This document shows, piece after piece, positions 41,486 to 49,863 of a stretch of DNA of 64,000 nt. The position numbers and the translations under genes were made by a program. Source of the stretch: Bradyrhizobium betae (GTDB lineage: Bacteria; Pseudomonadota; Alphaproteobacteria; Rhizobiales; Xanthobacteraceae); contig NZ_MZXW01000042.1 of assembly GCF_004123905.1 (NCBI RefSeq), positions 1 to 64,000 on the forward strand, given 5' to 3'. Positions within the stretch are counted from its first letter, which is position 1, and the number at the start of each line of letters is the position of its first letter. The notes under the pieces were generated by a model that saw only the letters and a list, made by a program, of their open reading frames with translations, did not search any database and was not told where the DNA came from.

Positions 41486-43252
41486 TTGGCCGGCATGCGC
41501 GCGATATCGCGAAGGCTGGCCTGGACGCGGGCTGCGATGGGCGCGCCGCTGGTGTTGCTGCTCGTGCTGTTCCTGGTCTATCCCGTCGGCCAGTTGCTGC
41601 TGCTCAGCGTCTACGGCGACAATGGTTTCACGCTCGCGCCCTATCGCCAGCTCTTTGCCTCATCGGTCTATCTCGACGTTCTCCTGATCACGCTGAAAAT
41701 ATCGCTGGCGACCACGCTGGTCTGCGTCGTCGCGGGCTATCCGATCGCCTATCTGATCTCGGTCGTCGGCAAGGAGCGCAAGGCGACGCTGCTGTTCTGG
41801 GTGCTGCTGTCGTTCTGGACCAGCTTCCTGGTCCGCGCCTTCGCCTGGATCGTGCTGCTCGGCCGCAACGGCGTCATCAACAAGACGCTGATCTCGCTCG
41901 GCATCATCTCGAGCCCCGCCAGCCTGCTCTACAATTTCGGCAGCGTCCTCGTCGGCATGGTGAATGCGCTGCTCCCGCTCGCCGTGCTGACCATGCTCTC
42001 GGTGATGGAGAACATCGACCGCACCTTGCCGCGCGCGGCCGCAACGCTCGGGGCGCGGCCGGGCATGGCGTTCTGGAAGATCTATTTTCCGCTGTCGCTG
42101 CCCGGCGTCGCCGCGGCGGGGATCATGGTGTTTGTCACCGCGATCGGCTTCTTCATCGTGCCGGCGCTGCTCGGCGGGCGCCGCGAGACCATGATCACGC
42201 AGCTGATCATCGACCAGGTCCAGCAGACCATGAACTGGGGTTTTGCCGGCGCGATCTCGGTGCTGCTGCTGGTCGTCGTCCTCGTCGTCTTTGCCGCCTA
42301 TGACCGGCTGCTCGGCCTGTCGACCATGACCGGCGCATCTGCACCGCGCAACGCGGCGCCGTCCCGTTTGTCGGGGCCGGTCCAGAAGGCGGGCGATGCG
42401 CTCCTCGCGCTGCTCGGCGCGATCTCCGACCGCATCCTTCTGCTGCTGCCGTCGCGCCGTCGCGACCGCAATCCCGATCAGGCCGGCATGGGTTTGCAGG
42501 CCTTCGTCTGGACCATGCTGCTGATCATCAGCGCGCCGACCATCCTGATGATCCCGCTGTCGTTCGGCACCGGCGGCCTCAACTGGCCGCCGCAGGGCTT
42601 TACCCTGCATTGGTATGAGACGGTGTTGAATTCGCCGCTCTGGACCCAGGCCGTGCTGCGTTCGCTGCTGGTCGGAATCGGCACCGGGGTGCTCGCCATG
42701 CTGATCGGCACGCCGGCCGCGTTCCTGCTGGTGCGCAGCGAGATCCCAGGCAAAGCGGCTTGGCTCGCCTTCATCCTGTCGCCGATCGTGGTGCCGCGCA
42801 TGATCATCGCGGTCGGCCTGTTCTACGTCTTCGCGCAGATGGGCCTCGTCGGCAGCGCCGTCGGCCTCGTTCTCGGCCACACCGTCGTTGCCGTGCCCTA
42901 CGTTGTGATGACCATGATGGCCGTGCTGCGCAATTACGACACCCGGCTCGACCATGCCGCGCAGAGCCTCGGTGCGCGCCCATTCGCGACGCTGCGCTAC
43001 GTCACCTTCCCGATTCTCGGCGCCGGCATGATGTCGTCGTTCCTGTTCGCCTTCGCGACCTCGTTCGACGAGCTCACCATCGCGCTGTTTGCGACCGGTG
43101 GCCTCAACGCGACACTGCCCAAGCAGTTCTGGGACGAGGTGACGCTTCAGGTCTCGCCCGCGATCGCCGCCGTCTCGACCTGCCTGTTCGTTTTCATGGG
43201 GCTGCTGATCTTCGTCGCCGAACGCCTGCGCCGGCGTGCTGCCGCGAGATAG
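41486..43252 (+). CDS. Fused double permease (PotB-PotC in one chain) of an ABC importer
   Basis: 588 residues from a TTG at 41486 that is 8 bases after GGGGGG; the ATG at 41495 lacks a Shine-Dalgarno. Two permease domains are joined. The first (to about residue 285) has the EAA loop LPRAAATLGARPGMAFWKIYFPLSLPG. A polar linker follows (about 295-340, LPSRRRDRNPDQAG). The second has the loop LDHAAQSLGARPFATLRYVTFPILGAG. Polyamine-type importers normally use two separate permeases, so one polypeptide here replaces both. No stop or shift interrupts the linker. Confidence 0.88.
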   Translation: MAGMRAISRRLAWTRAAMGAPLVLLLVLFLVYPVGQLLLLSVYGDNGFTLAPYRQLFASSVYLDVLLITLKISLATTLVCVVAGYPIAYLISVVGKERKATLLFWVLLSFWTSFLVRAFAWIVLLGRNGVINKTLISLGIISSPASLLYNFGSVLVGMVNALLPLAVLTMLSVMENIDRTLPRAAATLGARPGMAFWKIYFPLSLPGVAAAGIMVFVTAIGFFIVPALLGGRRETMITQLIIDQVQQTMNWGFAGAISVLLLVVVLVVFAAYDRLLGLSTMTGASAPRNAAPSRLSGPVQKAGDALLALLGAISDRILLLLPSRRRDRNPDQAGMGLQAFVWTMLLIISAPTILMIPLSFGTGGLNWPPQGFTLHWYETVLNSPLWTQAVLRSLLVGIGTGVLAMLIGTPAAFLLVRSEIPGKAAWLAFILSPIVVPRMIIAVGLFYVFAQMGLVGSAVGLVLGHTVVAVPYVVMTMMAVLRNYDTRLDHAAQSLGARPFATLRYVTFPILGAGMMSSFLFAFATSFDELTIALFATGGLNATLPKQFWDEVTLQVSPAIAAVSTCLFVFMGLLIFVAERLRRRAAAR

Positions 43253-43284
43253 CCGTCCCGCTTCCCAACCAGAGGTTCTTCATC

Positions 43285-44190
43285 ATGCTCACTGCCAATC
43301 GCCTCCAGGGCCTGTTCCCGGCCATTCCGACCCCGGTCAAGGCCGACGACACCATCGATGCCGGCGCGGTCGCGGCGATGTTCACCTGGCTCAACAAGCA
43401 GGGGATCGACGGCGTGGTGCCGCTCGGTGGCACCGGCGAATATGGCGCGCTGGCCCGCGCCGAGCGCATCAAGATGGCGGGCCTGTCGGTGAAGGCGATG
43501 GCGGGCAAGGGCCCGGTCATTGCCGGCGTGCTCGACACCGGTTTCCACGATGCCCTTCAGGCCGGTCGTGAATTCGCAGCCGAGGGCGTGGACGGCCTGC
43601 TCGTGCTTACGCCATACTACACCAACCCGACTCAGGCCGGCATTCGCGACTATTTCTTGCGCTATGCCGATGCCTCGCCCGTGCCCGTCCTGATCTACGA
43701 GATTCCCTATCGCACCCGGATCGCGATCGAGCCCAAGATCCTGCATGAGCTCTCCAGGCATCCCAACATCATCGGCATGAAGGCCTGTAACCTCGACATG
43801 TATCATTTCCTCCAGGTCGTGGCGGGCGTCGACGAGAGCTTTGCGGTGCTGAGCGGCGAGGACAGCCTGTTTCCGCTGCATCTGGCGGCGGGCGCGAAGG
43901 GCGGCATCATCGTCACCGCGTGCCTATTGCCGCGCGCCTGGCGCCAAATCTACGAGGCTGCGACGGCCGGCAAGACCGCCGAAGCCCTCAGCCTCCATCG
44001 CAGGCTGATTCCGCTGATGAACATGGCGTTTGCCGAGACCAATCCGGGACCGATGAAGGCGGTGATGGATCTCGTTGGCGTCGAGGCGCCGCGTATGCTG
44101 GCGCCGCTGGTGCAGCCCGCCCCGGCGCTGGTCGCGTCCCTCCGCGCCGAGCTCGGCCGGCAGCTGGCGATCTCGGAAGGGCTTGCTTGA
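43285..44190 (+). CDS. DapA-family (dihydrodipicolinate synthase-like) lyase/aldolase
   Basis: 301 residues, the usual length. The Schiff-base lysine is Lys166 (IIGMKACN), the proton-relay tyrosine Tyr138 (LIYEIPYRT), and GGTGEYGAL is the equivalent of the conserved GTTGE substrate-carboxylate loop. Lying in a transport cassette far from lysine genes, it is more likely a catabolic aldolase or dehydratase of the NanA/KdgD/hydroxyproline-type group than the lysine-pathway enzyme. The transported compound is probably an amino or hydroxy acid. Confidence 0.87.
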   Translation: MLTANRLQGLFPAIPTPVKADDTIDAGAVAAMFTWLNKQGIDGVVPLGGTGEYGALARAERIKMAGLSVKAMAGKGPVIAGVLDTGFHDALQAGREFAAEGVDGLLVLTPYYTNPTQAGIRDYFLRYADASPVPVLIYEIPYRTRIAIEPKILHELSRHPNIIGMKACNLDMYHFLQVVAGVDESFAVLSGEDSLFPLHLAAGAKGGIIVTACLLPRAWRQIYEAATAGKTAEALSLHRRLIPLMNMAFAETNPGPMKAVMDLVGVEAPRMLAPLVQPAPALVASLRAELGRQLAISEGLA

Positions 44191-44202
44191 GAGGATGGCA
44201 GC

Positions 44203-45066
44203 ATGGCGCGTAGCAGCCGGGGCGGGACTGGCCGCACCGTGAAGGCCGCGAAGAAGAGCGGTGAGGACGATGCAGAGAAGGGTGCCGAGCAGCGCTCGTC
44301 GCTGTTCGTCGGCTCGACGGAGAAAGCGTTCCAGGTCCTGCATGCCTTCGACGGACCGCAGCGCCACATGACGCTGGCCGACATCGCGCGCGCGGCGGAT
44401 CTCGACCGCAGCGCCACCCAGCGCCTGGTCTACACGCTGGAGACACTCGGCTATCTCAAGCGGATCGAGGGTACGCGCAATTACGGCCTGACCTCGAAGG
44501 TGCTCCAGTTCTCGCACAGCTATCTCAAGGCCAACGACCTGATCGACCGGGCCTCGCCCTATCTGCTCGAGATCAGCCGCAATCTCGGCGAGACGACCAA
44601 TCTGCACGAGCTGGATGGCCACGAGGTCGTCTTCGTGGCACGCTTTCCGGGTGCCCACCTCATCAACATCGACATCGTGATCGGCAGCCGGTTGCCGACC
44701 TTCTTCACGGCGTCGGGCACCGCGATCCTGTCGGCACTGCCCGAGGAGGAGCGGCTCGATCTTTTGAAGCGGACACCGCTCGCGCCGCTGACGCCCTTCA
44801 CGGTGACCGACCCGAAGGCGCTGCTGGAGCGCGTCCGCGTGGCGGCCCAACGTGGATATGCCGTCATCATGAACGAGACCGTCATGGGCGACATCTCGGT
44901 CGCCGCTCCCATCATCGACGAGCACGGCCGTGCGGTAGCGGCGATCAACATCTCGGTGCCGACGACGCGATGGACCAAAGAGCGCGCCGAGGCCGAGCTG
45001 GCGCAGCACGTCCACGTCGCGGCGACCTCGATCTCGAAGTCAAAGTTCAACCGCTACGCCGCCTGA
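44203..45066 (+). CDS. IclR-family transcriptional regulator
   Basis: 287 residues. After a Lys/Arg/Gly-rich N-terminal extension of about 33 residues comes the IclR winged helix (STEKAFQVLHAFDGPQRHMTLADIARAADLDRSATQRLVYTLETLGYL), then the effector domain (NLGETTNLHELDGHEVVFVARFPG, FTASGTAILSALPEEER, RGYAVIMNETVMGDISVAAPI). It closes the cassette, 12 bases after the DapA-family gene, and presumably responds to the substrate or a breakdown product. A terminator follows 20 bases after the stop. Confidence 0.92.
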   Translation: MARSSRGGTGRTVKAAKKSGEDDAEKGAEQRSSLFVGSTEKAFQVLHAFDGPQRHMTLADIARAADLDRSATQRLVYTLETLGYLKRIEGTRNYGLTSKVLQFSHSYLKANDLIDRASPYLLEISRNLGETTNLHELDGHEVVFVARFPGAHLINIDIVIGSRLPTFFTASGTAILSALPEEERLDLLKRTPLAPLTPFTVTDPKALLERVRVAAQRGYAVIMNETVMGDISVAAPIIDEHGRAVAAINISVPTTRWTKERAEAELAQHVHVAATSISKSKFNRYAA

Positions 45067-45086
45067 GGGCGGCTGCGGGCAACAAA

Positions 45087-45115
45087 AAAGGCCGGGAGCG
45101 ATCCCGGCCTTTTTA
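45087..45115 (+). terminator. Rho-independent terminator of the import cassette
   Basis: AAAAAGGCCGGGA, loop GCGA, TCCCGGCCTTTTT. The symmetric A and T runs make it usable in both directions. The core 26 bases equal the glp terminator at 37534. Confidence 0.93.
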
Positions 45116-45144
45116 TTTGCGAGTTTGGTGTGCTGTTTCAACGC

Positions 45145-45261
45145 CGTCATTGCGAGCGAAGCGAAGCAATCCAGAATCTTTCCACGGAGGCAGTCTGGAT
45201 TGTTTCGTCGCATCAGTGCAAAATTGCTTCGCAATTTTGTCACGGGCTCCCCGCAATGACG
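45145..45261. repeat. Palindromic intergenic repeat, family A, with inner insertion
   Basis: The left half (CGTCATTGCGAGCGAAGCGA to GGCAGTCTGGATTG) is normal, but the right half is interrupted by about 37 extra bases containing the palindrome AAAATTGCTTCGCAATTTT before the terminal CCCGCAATGACG. A second mobile-like hairpin seems to have nested in the repeat. Confidence 0.85.
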
Positions 45262-45275
45262 AGGAGGGAGCGCAG

Positions 45276-46376
45276 CTACTCCGCCGGCTCAGCCGCGAGC
45301 GCCGGATAGTCCGTATACCCCTTCGCGCCGCCGCCGTAGAACGTGTTCTTGTCCCAGTCGTTCAGCGCCGCGCCTGCCTTCAGGCGCTCGACGAGATCGG
45401 GGTTGGAAATGAACGGCTTGCCGAAGGCGATGAGATCGGCCGCGTTCGCGTCCAGCACCTTGGTGGCGAGATCAAAGTCATAGCCGTTGTTGGCGATGTA
45501 GGCGCCGGCAAAGCGCTTGCGGATGCCCGCATAGTCGAACGGTGCGATGTCGCGCGGGCCGCCGGTGGCGCCCTCGACGACGTGGAGATAGACCAGCTTC
45601 AGCGCGCTGAGGCCGTCGACGATATGGTTGTACAAGGCTTGAGGGTTTGAGTCTGAGATATCGTTGGCAGGCGTCACCGGCGAGATGCGGATGCCGGTGC
45701 GATCGGCGCCGGCTTCAGTCGCGACGGCCTTGGACACTTCCAGCATCAGCCGCGCGCGGTTCTCGATGGAGCCGCCATAGGCGTCGGTGCGCTTGTTGGT
45801 GCCGTCCTTGGCGAATTGCTCAAGCAGATAGCCATTGGCACCATGAATCTCGACACCGTCGAATCCGGCTTCGAGCGCATTCTTCGTGGCGCGCTTGAAG
45901 TCGTCGATAATCCCTGGAATTTCGGAGAGCTCGAGCGCGCGAGGCTCGGAGACGTCGGCAAAGCCGCCGTTGACGAAAGTCTTGCCCTTGGCGCGGATCG
46001 CGCTCGGCGCCACAGGCGCTGCGCCATTGGCCTGGAGATCGACATGCGAGATGCGGCCGACATGCCAGAGCTGGATGAAGATCTTGCCGCCGCGCTCATG
46101 CACCTGGTCGGTGACCTTGCGCCAGCCCGCGACCTGCTCCTTGCTGTAGATGCCGGGCGTGTCCTGGTAGCCCTGACCCTGCTGCGAGACTTGGCTTGCT
46201 TCGGTAATCAGAAGTCCTGCGGAGGCGCGCTGGGCGTAGTAATCGGCGGCGAGCGCGCCGGGTACGAATGTGCCGGGAACGGCGCGGTTGCGCGTTAGCG
46301 GCGCCATCACGAGGCGGTTGGCCAGCGTGATCGGGCCGAGCTTATAAGTCTCAAGCAATTTGGTCGAACGGCTCAT
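45276..46376 (-). CDS. Old Yellow Enzyme family alkene reductase
   Basis: 366 residues from the ATG at 46376. The FMN-dependent TIM barrel carries LGPITLANRLVMAPLTRNRA, IQLWHVGRISH, the substrate pair His/Asn in VEIHGANGYLLEQF with the proton-donor Tyr next to it, TDAYGGSIENRARLMLEV and YIANNGYDFDLATKVL. These enzymes reduce activated C=C bonds, including those of nitrate esters and reactive electrophiles, using NAD(P)H. It closely fits the NemA/alkene reductase branch. It is an isolated gene, running toward the preceding repeat. Confidence 0.93.
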   Translation of the reverse strand: MSRSTKLLETYKLGPITLANRLVMAPLTRNRAVPGTFVPGALAADYYAQRASAGLLITEASQVSQQGQGYQDTPGIYSKEQVAGWRKVTDQVHERGGKIFIQLWHVGRISHVDLQANGAAPVAPSAIRAKGKTFVNGGFADVSEPRALELSEIPGIIDDFKRATKNALEAGFDGVEIHGANGYLLEQFAKDGTNKRTDAYGGSIENRARLMLEVSKAVATEAGADRTGIRISPVTPANDISDSNPQALYNHIVDGLSALKLVYLHVVEGATGGPRDIAPFDYAGIRKRFAGAYIANNGYDFDLATKVLDANAADLIAFGKPFISNPDLVERLKAGAALNDWDKNTFYGGGAKGYTDYPALAAEPAE

Positions 46377-46554
46377 GGGATGCTTCCAGGCGATGAGAGG
46401 TCCGGAACACTTGTGCATCGCGGCAATCAGCGCAAGGGACGAGCCATACGGAAAGTGCAGGCGAGCTACGCGGCAAGGACCGCGTAGCATAATTCATGTG
46501 CAATCCCGGCTACGGCAGCGCATTTCTGCTGCTGTCGCCGTGCGATTTGACAAC

Positions 46555-47058
46555 TCAGTTCTGGCCCATGAAATCACGCTTGCCGATCTCGACGCCGTTG
46601 TGGCGCAGAATGCCGTGGGCGGTCGCGGCGTGGAAATAGAAGTTCGGCAGCGAGAACGCGCTGAGGAATTGCTGGCCCTTCAAGGTGGTGGTTTTGTCCG
46701 GCCCGGTCGGGAAGGTGACGTCCTTGGTATCGGCGCCCTCGAACTGCTCCGGCTTGAACGACTTCACATAGTCGATGGTCTTGGCCAGTCGCTGCTTCAA
46801 TTCCGCAAAGTTGGTTTCGGTGTCGGGGTTCGAAGGCACTTCGCTATGGGTTAGCCGCGCGCAGCCCTTGGTGGCGAAATCGCTGACCAGCTGGATCTGC
46901 TTCGACAGCGGCAGCATGTCCGGGAAGAGGCGGGAGCCGAGCAACACGCTCGGGTCGATCTTTTTCGCCGCGCAATGCGCCTCCGCTTTCGTGAGCAGGC
47001 CGGTGAGGCTGTTCAGCATTTGCAGGTACGCAGGGGCGACGGCGTCGTAGAAGGACAT
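46555..47058 (-). CDS. DUF1993-family protein
   Basis: 167 residues from the ATG at 47058. Helical, with MSFYDAVAPAYLQMLNSLTGLLTKAEAH, SRLFPDMLPLSKQIQLVSDFATKGCARL and FYFHAATAHGILRHNGVEIGKRDFMG, the pattern of DUF1993 (a four-helix, DinB-like fold). The conserved histidines of the DinB metal site are partly present (HAATAHGILRH). No function is established. It lies 178 bases from the alkene reductase and reads the same way. Confidence 0.82.
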   Translation of the reverse strand: MSFYDAVAPAYLQMLNSLTGLLTKAEAHCAAKKIDPSVLLGSRLFPDMLPLSKQIQLVSDFATKGCARLTHSEVPSNPDTETNFAELKQRLAKTIDYVKSFKPEQFEGADTKDVTFPTGPDKTTTLKGQQFLSAFSLPNFYFHAATAHGILRHNGVEIGKRDFMGQN

Positions 47059-47234
47059 GTGATGCTCGCTTGAATGGGTGGGAAATCTCAGGAGAAACCT
47101 GAGCCACTCACATGGGAGCCTCATGGAAAAATACAATCGCGGAAGCAGTGCGTGCAGTGCGAAAATTCTACCGCATCGGCTGGTGGTGCTGTCGCCGCCA
47201 CATTCTCGCGGTCATCGCCGCCACAACCTCCGGT

Positions 47235-47340
47235 GTCATCGCCCGGCTTGACCGGGCGATCCAGTATTCCAGAGGCGGCTGTGATTGGACCTCGACGCCG
47301 CGGCGTACTGGATGCCCCGCTTTCGCGGGGCATGACTACG
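47235..47340. repeat. Palindromic intergenic repeat, family B, copy 2 (complete)
   Basis: It starts GTCATCGCCCGGCTTGACC and ends with GTACTGGATGCC, the hairpin GCCCCGC-TTTC-GCGGGGC and ATGAC. The last 38 bases equal those of the copy at 131-221. The left CCCGG-CTTGA-CCGGG hairpin mirrors the right one. Confidence 0.8.
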
Positions 47341-47350
47341 GATAGATTAT

Positions 47351-48652
47351 TTATCGGATTGTCGCCGCCGGCTGCGCCTGCGCGGTGCCGCCGCGCATCC
47401 GTGCCAGCAGCTCGGCGGTCGGCCAGGAATCCGCCGGCAGGCCATATTTGATCTGCATCGCTTTCACCGCGGCGCGGCTCTGCTGGCCCAGCACGCCGTC
47501 GACCTTGCCGACATTGAAGCCGGCCTGGACCAGAAGCTGCTGCAATTGCTTGAGCTCGTTGAACGGCAGCTGCGCGACCGGTGTGGTCGGCTTGCGCATC
47601 GGCGCGGCGCCCGCGATGCGGGTGGCGAGATAGCCCGCGGTGGTCGAATAGATCAGCGAGTTATTCCACTCGGTATAGGCCGCGAAATTCGCATAGGCCA
47701 TGAAGGCCGGACCAAAACGTCCCATCGGCAGCAGCACGGAGGAGGCAAGATTGTCGTTCGGCAGCGGCCGGCCGTCGGGATAGGTGACGCCAAGCTGGCT
47801 CCATTTCGAGCGCGGCAGCTGCACCGTGAGGTCGGTCTGATCCCACGGCAGGTTCTGCGGCACCTTGATCTCCTCCAGCCACGGCTCGCCGCGCCGCCAT
47901 TTCAAGCCGTTGGCGATGTAGTTCGCGGTCGAGCCGATCACGTCGTTCTCGCTGCGCAGGAGATCGCGCCGGCCGTCGCCGTCATAGTCGACGGCGTAGT
48001 TGACGTAGTGCACGGGCAAAAACTGCGTCTGCCCGAGCTCGCCGGCCCAGGAGCCGACCATCTCGTCGGGTGTGAGATCGCCGCGGTCGATGATCTTCAG
48101 CGCGGCGATGGTCTCGTTCACGAACATCTCCGAGCGCCGGCAGTCATAGGCCAGCGACACCAGCGATTTCAGCGTCGGCAGATTGCCCATGTTGATGCCG
48201 AAATCGCTCTCCAGCCCCCAGAACGCAGCGATCACTGCCGGCGGCACGCCATATTCCTTTTCGGCGCGCGCGAATGCTGCCGCGTGGGCCTTGATGTGCT
48301 GCTGGCCGTTCTGCATGCGATAGGGCGCGGCCATGCGGCCCGCAAATTCGGTGAAGAGCTGGCCGAACACGCGCTGGCCGCGGTCGCGATTGACGATGCC
48401 CTGGTCGTAGACGAGGTAGGGCGATGCCTCCGAGATCGTTCGCTGCGAGACGCCGGCAGCCACCGCCTGTTGCTTCACGTCGGCGAGGAAGCGATCGAAG
48501 CTCGCCCCGTTATGGCACGACGCCGCGCGCGGCGAGGGGACGGTGGTCCTGGGTGCGGCGGACTTTGTCGGGGGCGGTACGAACTGGGCGGAGGCGGGAA
48601 GGGCGAGCGTGAGCAGAGCGGCGGCCGCGATCGCAAATCGGGTCTGGAGCAT
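47351..48652 (-). CDS. Lytic murein transglycosylase (MltB/SLT_2 family) with peptidoglycan-binding domain
   Basis: 433 residues. A signal peptide ends ALPASA. The SLT_2 catalytic domain spans about 50-345, with catalytic Glu148 in VIAAFWGLESDFGINMGN, preceded by AFARAEKEYGVPPAVI, and the GELGQTQFLPVHYVNYAVDYDGDGRRDL segment typical of MltB. A C-terminal peptidoglycan-binding domain covers about 362-420 (LNELKQ-like LPFNELKQLQQLLVQAGFNVGKVDGVLGQQSRAAVK). It cleaves glycan strands in the periplasm leaving 1,6-anhydro ends. There is no lipobox, so it is soluble rather than outer-membrane anchored. Confidence 0.93.
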   Translation of the reverse strand: MLQTRFAIAAAALLTLALPASAQFVPPPTKSAAPRTTVPSPRAASCHNGASFDRFLADVKQQAVAAGVSQRTISEASPYLVYDQGIVNRDRGQRVFGQLFTEFAGRMAAPYRMQNGQQHIKAHAAAFARAEKEYGVPPAVIAAFWGLESDFGINMGNLPTLKSLVSLAYDCRRSEMFVNETIAALKIIDRGDLTPDEMVGSWAGELGQTQFLPVHYVNYAVDYDGDGRRDLLRSENDVIGSTANYIANGLKWRRGEPWLEEIKVPQNLPWDQTDLTVQLPRSKWSQLGVTYPDGRPLPNDNLASSVLLPMGRFGPAFMAYANFAAYTEWNNSLIYSTTAGYLATRIAGAAPMRKPTTPVAQLPFNELKQLQQLLVQAGFNVGKVDGVLGQQSRAAVKAMQIKYGLPADSWPTAELLARMRGGTAQAQPAATIR

Positions 48653-48829
48653 GGGGTTTCCGGAGGGAGGAGACGCTTGGATTCTTGACGAACTTTAATG
48701 GAATGATCGGATTCAAACCAGTGCCGCGGCCCCGCGACGCACCTTGAAACCTTGCGGCCGGGCCGGGGTCATCCCTACCTGAGGTGTGCCGGCCAAAGGT
48801 TTGCCCGCGGCCGCCCCTGGGAGACGGCC

Positions 48830-49786
48830 ATGAACTATCTTCGGACCGCAATGCTGCTCGCAGGCCTCACCGCCCTGTTCATGGGCGTGGGCTATCTGAT
48901 CGGCGGTGCCGCTGGCGCCATGATCGCGCTTGTCATTGCCGCGGCGACCAATCTCTTCACCTACTGGAACTCCGACCGCGCGGTGCTCTCGATGTACGGC
49001 GCCCATGAGGTCGACCGCGCGAGTGCGCCGGAACTGGTCGGGCTCGTGGCCGAGCTTGCGGGCCGCGCCGGTCTGCCGATGCCGCGCGTGTTCGTGATGG
49101 ACGAGGCACAACCGAACGCGTTCGCGACCGGGCGCAATCCCGAGAATGCCGCGGTGGCCGTCACCACCGGCCTGATGCAACAGCTCAGCCGCGAGGAGCT
49201 TGCCGGCGTGATCGCGCACGAGCTTGCTCATGTCAAAAATCACGACACGCTGCTGATGACCATTACCGCGACCATCGCCGGCGCGATCTCCATGCTGGCG
49301 CAGTTCGGCATGTTCTTCGGCGGCCACCGCGACAACAACGGCCCGGGCATCGTCGGCTCGATCCTGATGATGATCCTGGCGCCGCTCGGCGCCATGCTGG
49401 TGCAGATGGCGATCAGCCGCACCCGCGAATATGCCGCGGACGATCTCGGCGGACGCATCGTGGGACAGCCGATGTGGCTGGCGTCGGCGCTGCTGAAGAT
49501 CGAGGGCGCCGCGCGTCAGGTCCCGAACTTCGAGGCGGAGCGCAATCCCGCGACCGCGCATATGTTCATCATCAATCCGCTGTCGGGCCACGGCGTGGAC
49601 AATCTGTTCACGACCCATCCCTCGACGCAGAATCGGATCGCGGCGCTCCAGCAGCTTGCAGCCGAGCTCGGCGCGCAGGCGGCGCCGTCGGTCGGCGCCA
49701 ACGAGAACTATCCGCCGCAAGGACCGTGGGGCCGGTCGTCGTCTGGTGGTCCTTCTCCAGGTCCTTCCCGCGGTCCTTGGGGCTGA
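48830..49786 (+). CDS. htpX: Membrane zinc metalloprotease HtpX
   Basis: 318 residues from the ATG at 48830 (GGGAGA upstream). Two N-terminal membrane helices (MLLAGLTALFMGVGYLIGG; GAMIALVIAAATNLF) precede the M48 domain, with zinc ligands His130 and His134 and catalytic Glu131 (IAHELAHVKNHD), two further helices, and a third ligand in SRTREYAADDLGG. The C-terminus carries a Gly/Pro/Ser-rich tail ending RGPWG. It degrades misfolded inner-membrane proteins in the heat and envelope stress responses. Confidence 0.95.
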   Translation: MNYLRTAMLLAGLTALFMGVGYLIGGAAGAMIALVIAAATNLFTYWNSDRAVLSMYGAHEVDRASAPELVGLVAELAGRAGLPMPRVFVMDEAQPNAFATGRNPENAAVAVTTGLMQQLSREELAGVIAHELAHVKNHDTLLMTITATIAGAISMLAQFGMFFGGHRDNNGPGIVGSILMMILAPLGAMLVQMAISRTREYAADDLGGRIVGQPMWLASALLKIEGAARQVPNFEAERNPATAHMFIINPLSGHGVDNLFTTHPSTQNRIAALQQLAAELGAQAAPSVGANENYPPQGPWGRSSSGGPSPGPSRGPWG

Positions 49787-49863
49787 TGGAACCCGCGGGG
49801 ATTTGCGCGGGCTTTGTGACCTGGCGCACACAGGATCGTCGCGGCCGGTGTTAACACCTCGGC

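Noticed and set aside
46360..46854. A plus-strand frame between the alkene reductase and DUF1993 genes
   Set aside because: It overlaps the DUF1993 gene on the other strand and has no coding pattern or start signal.
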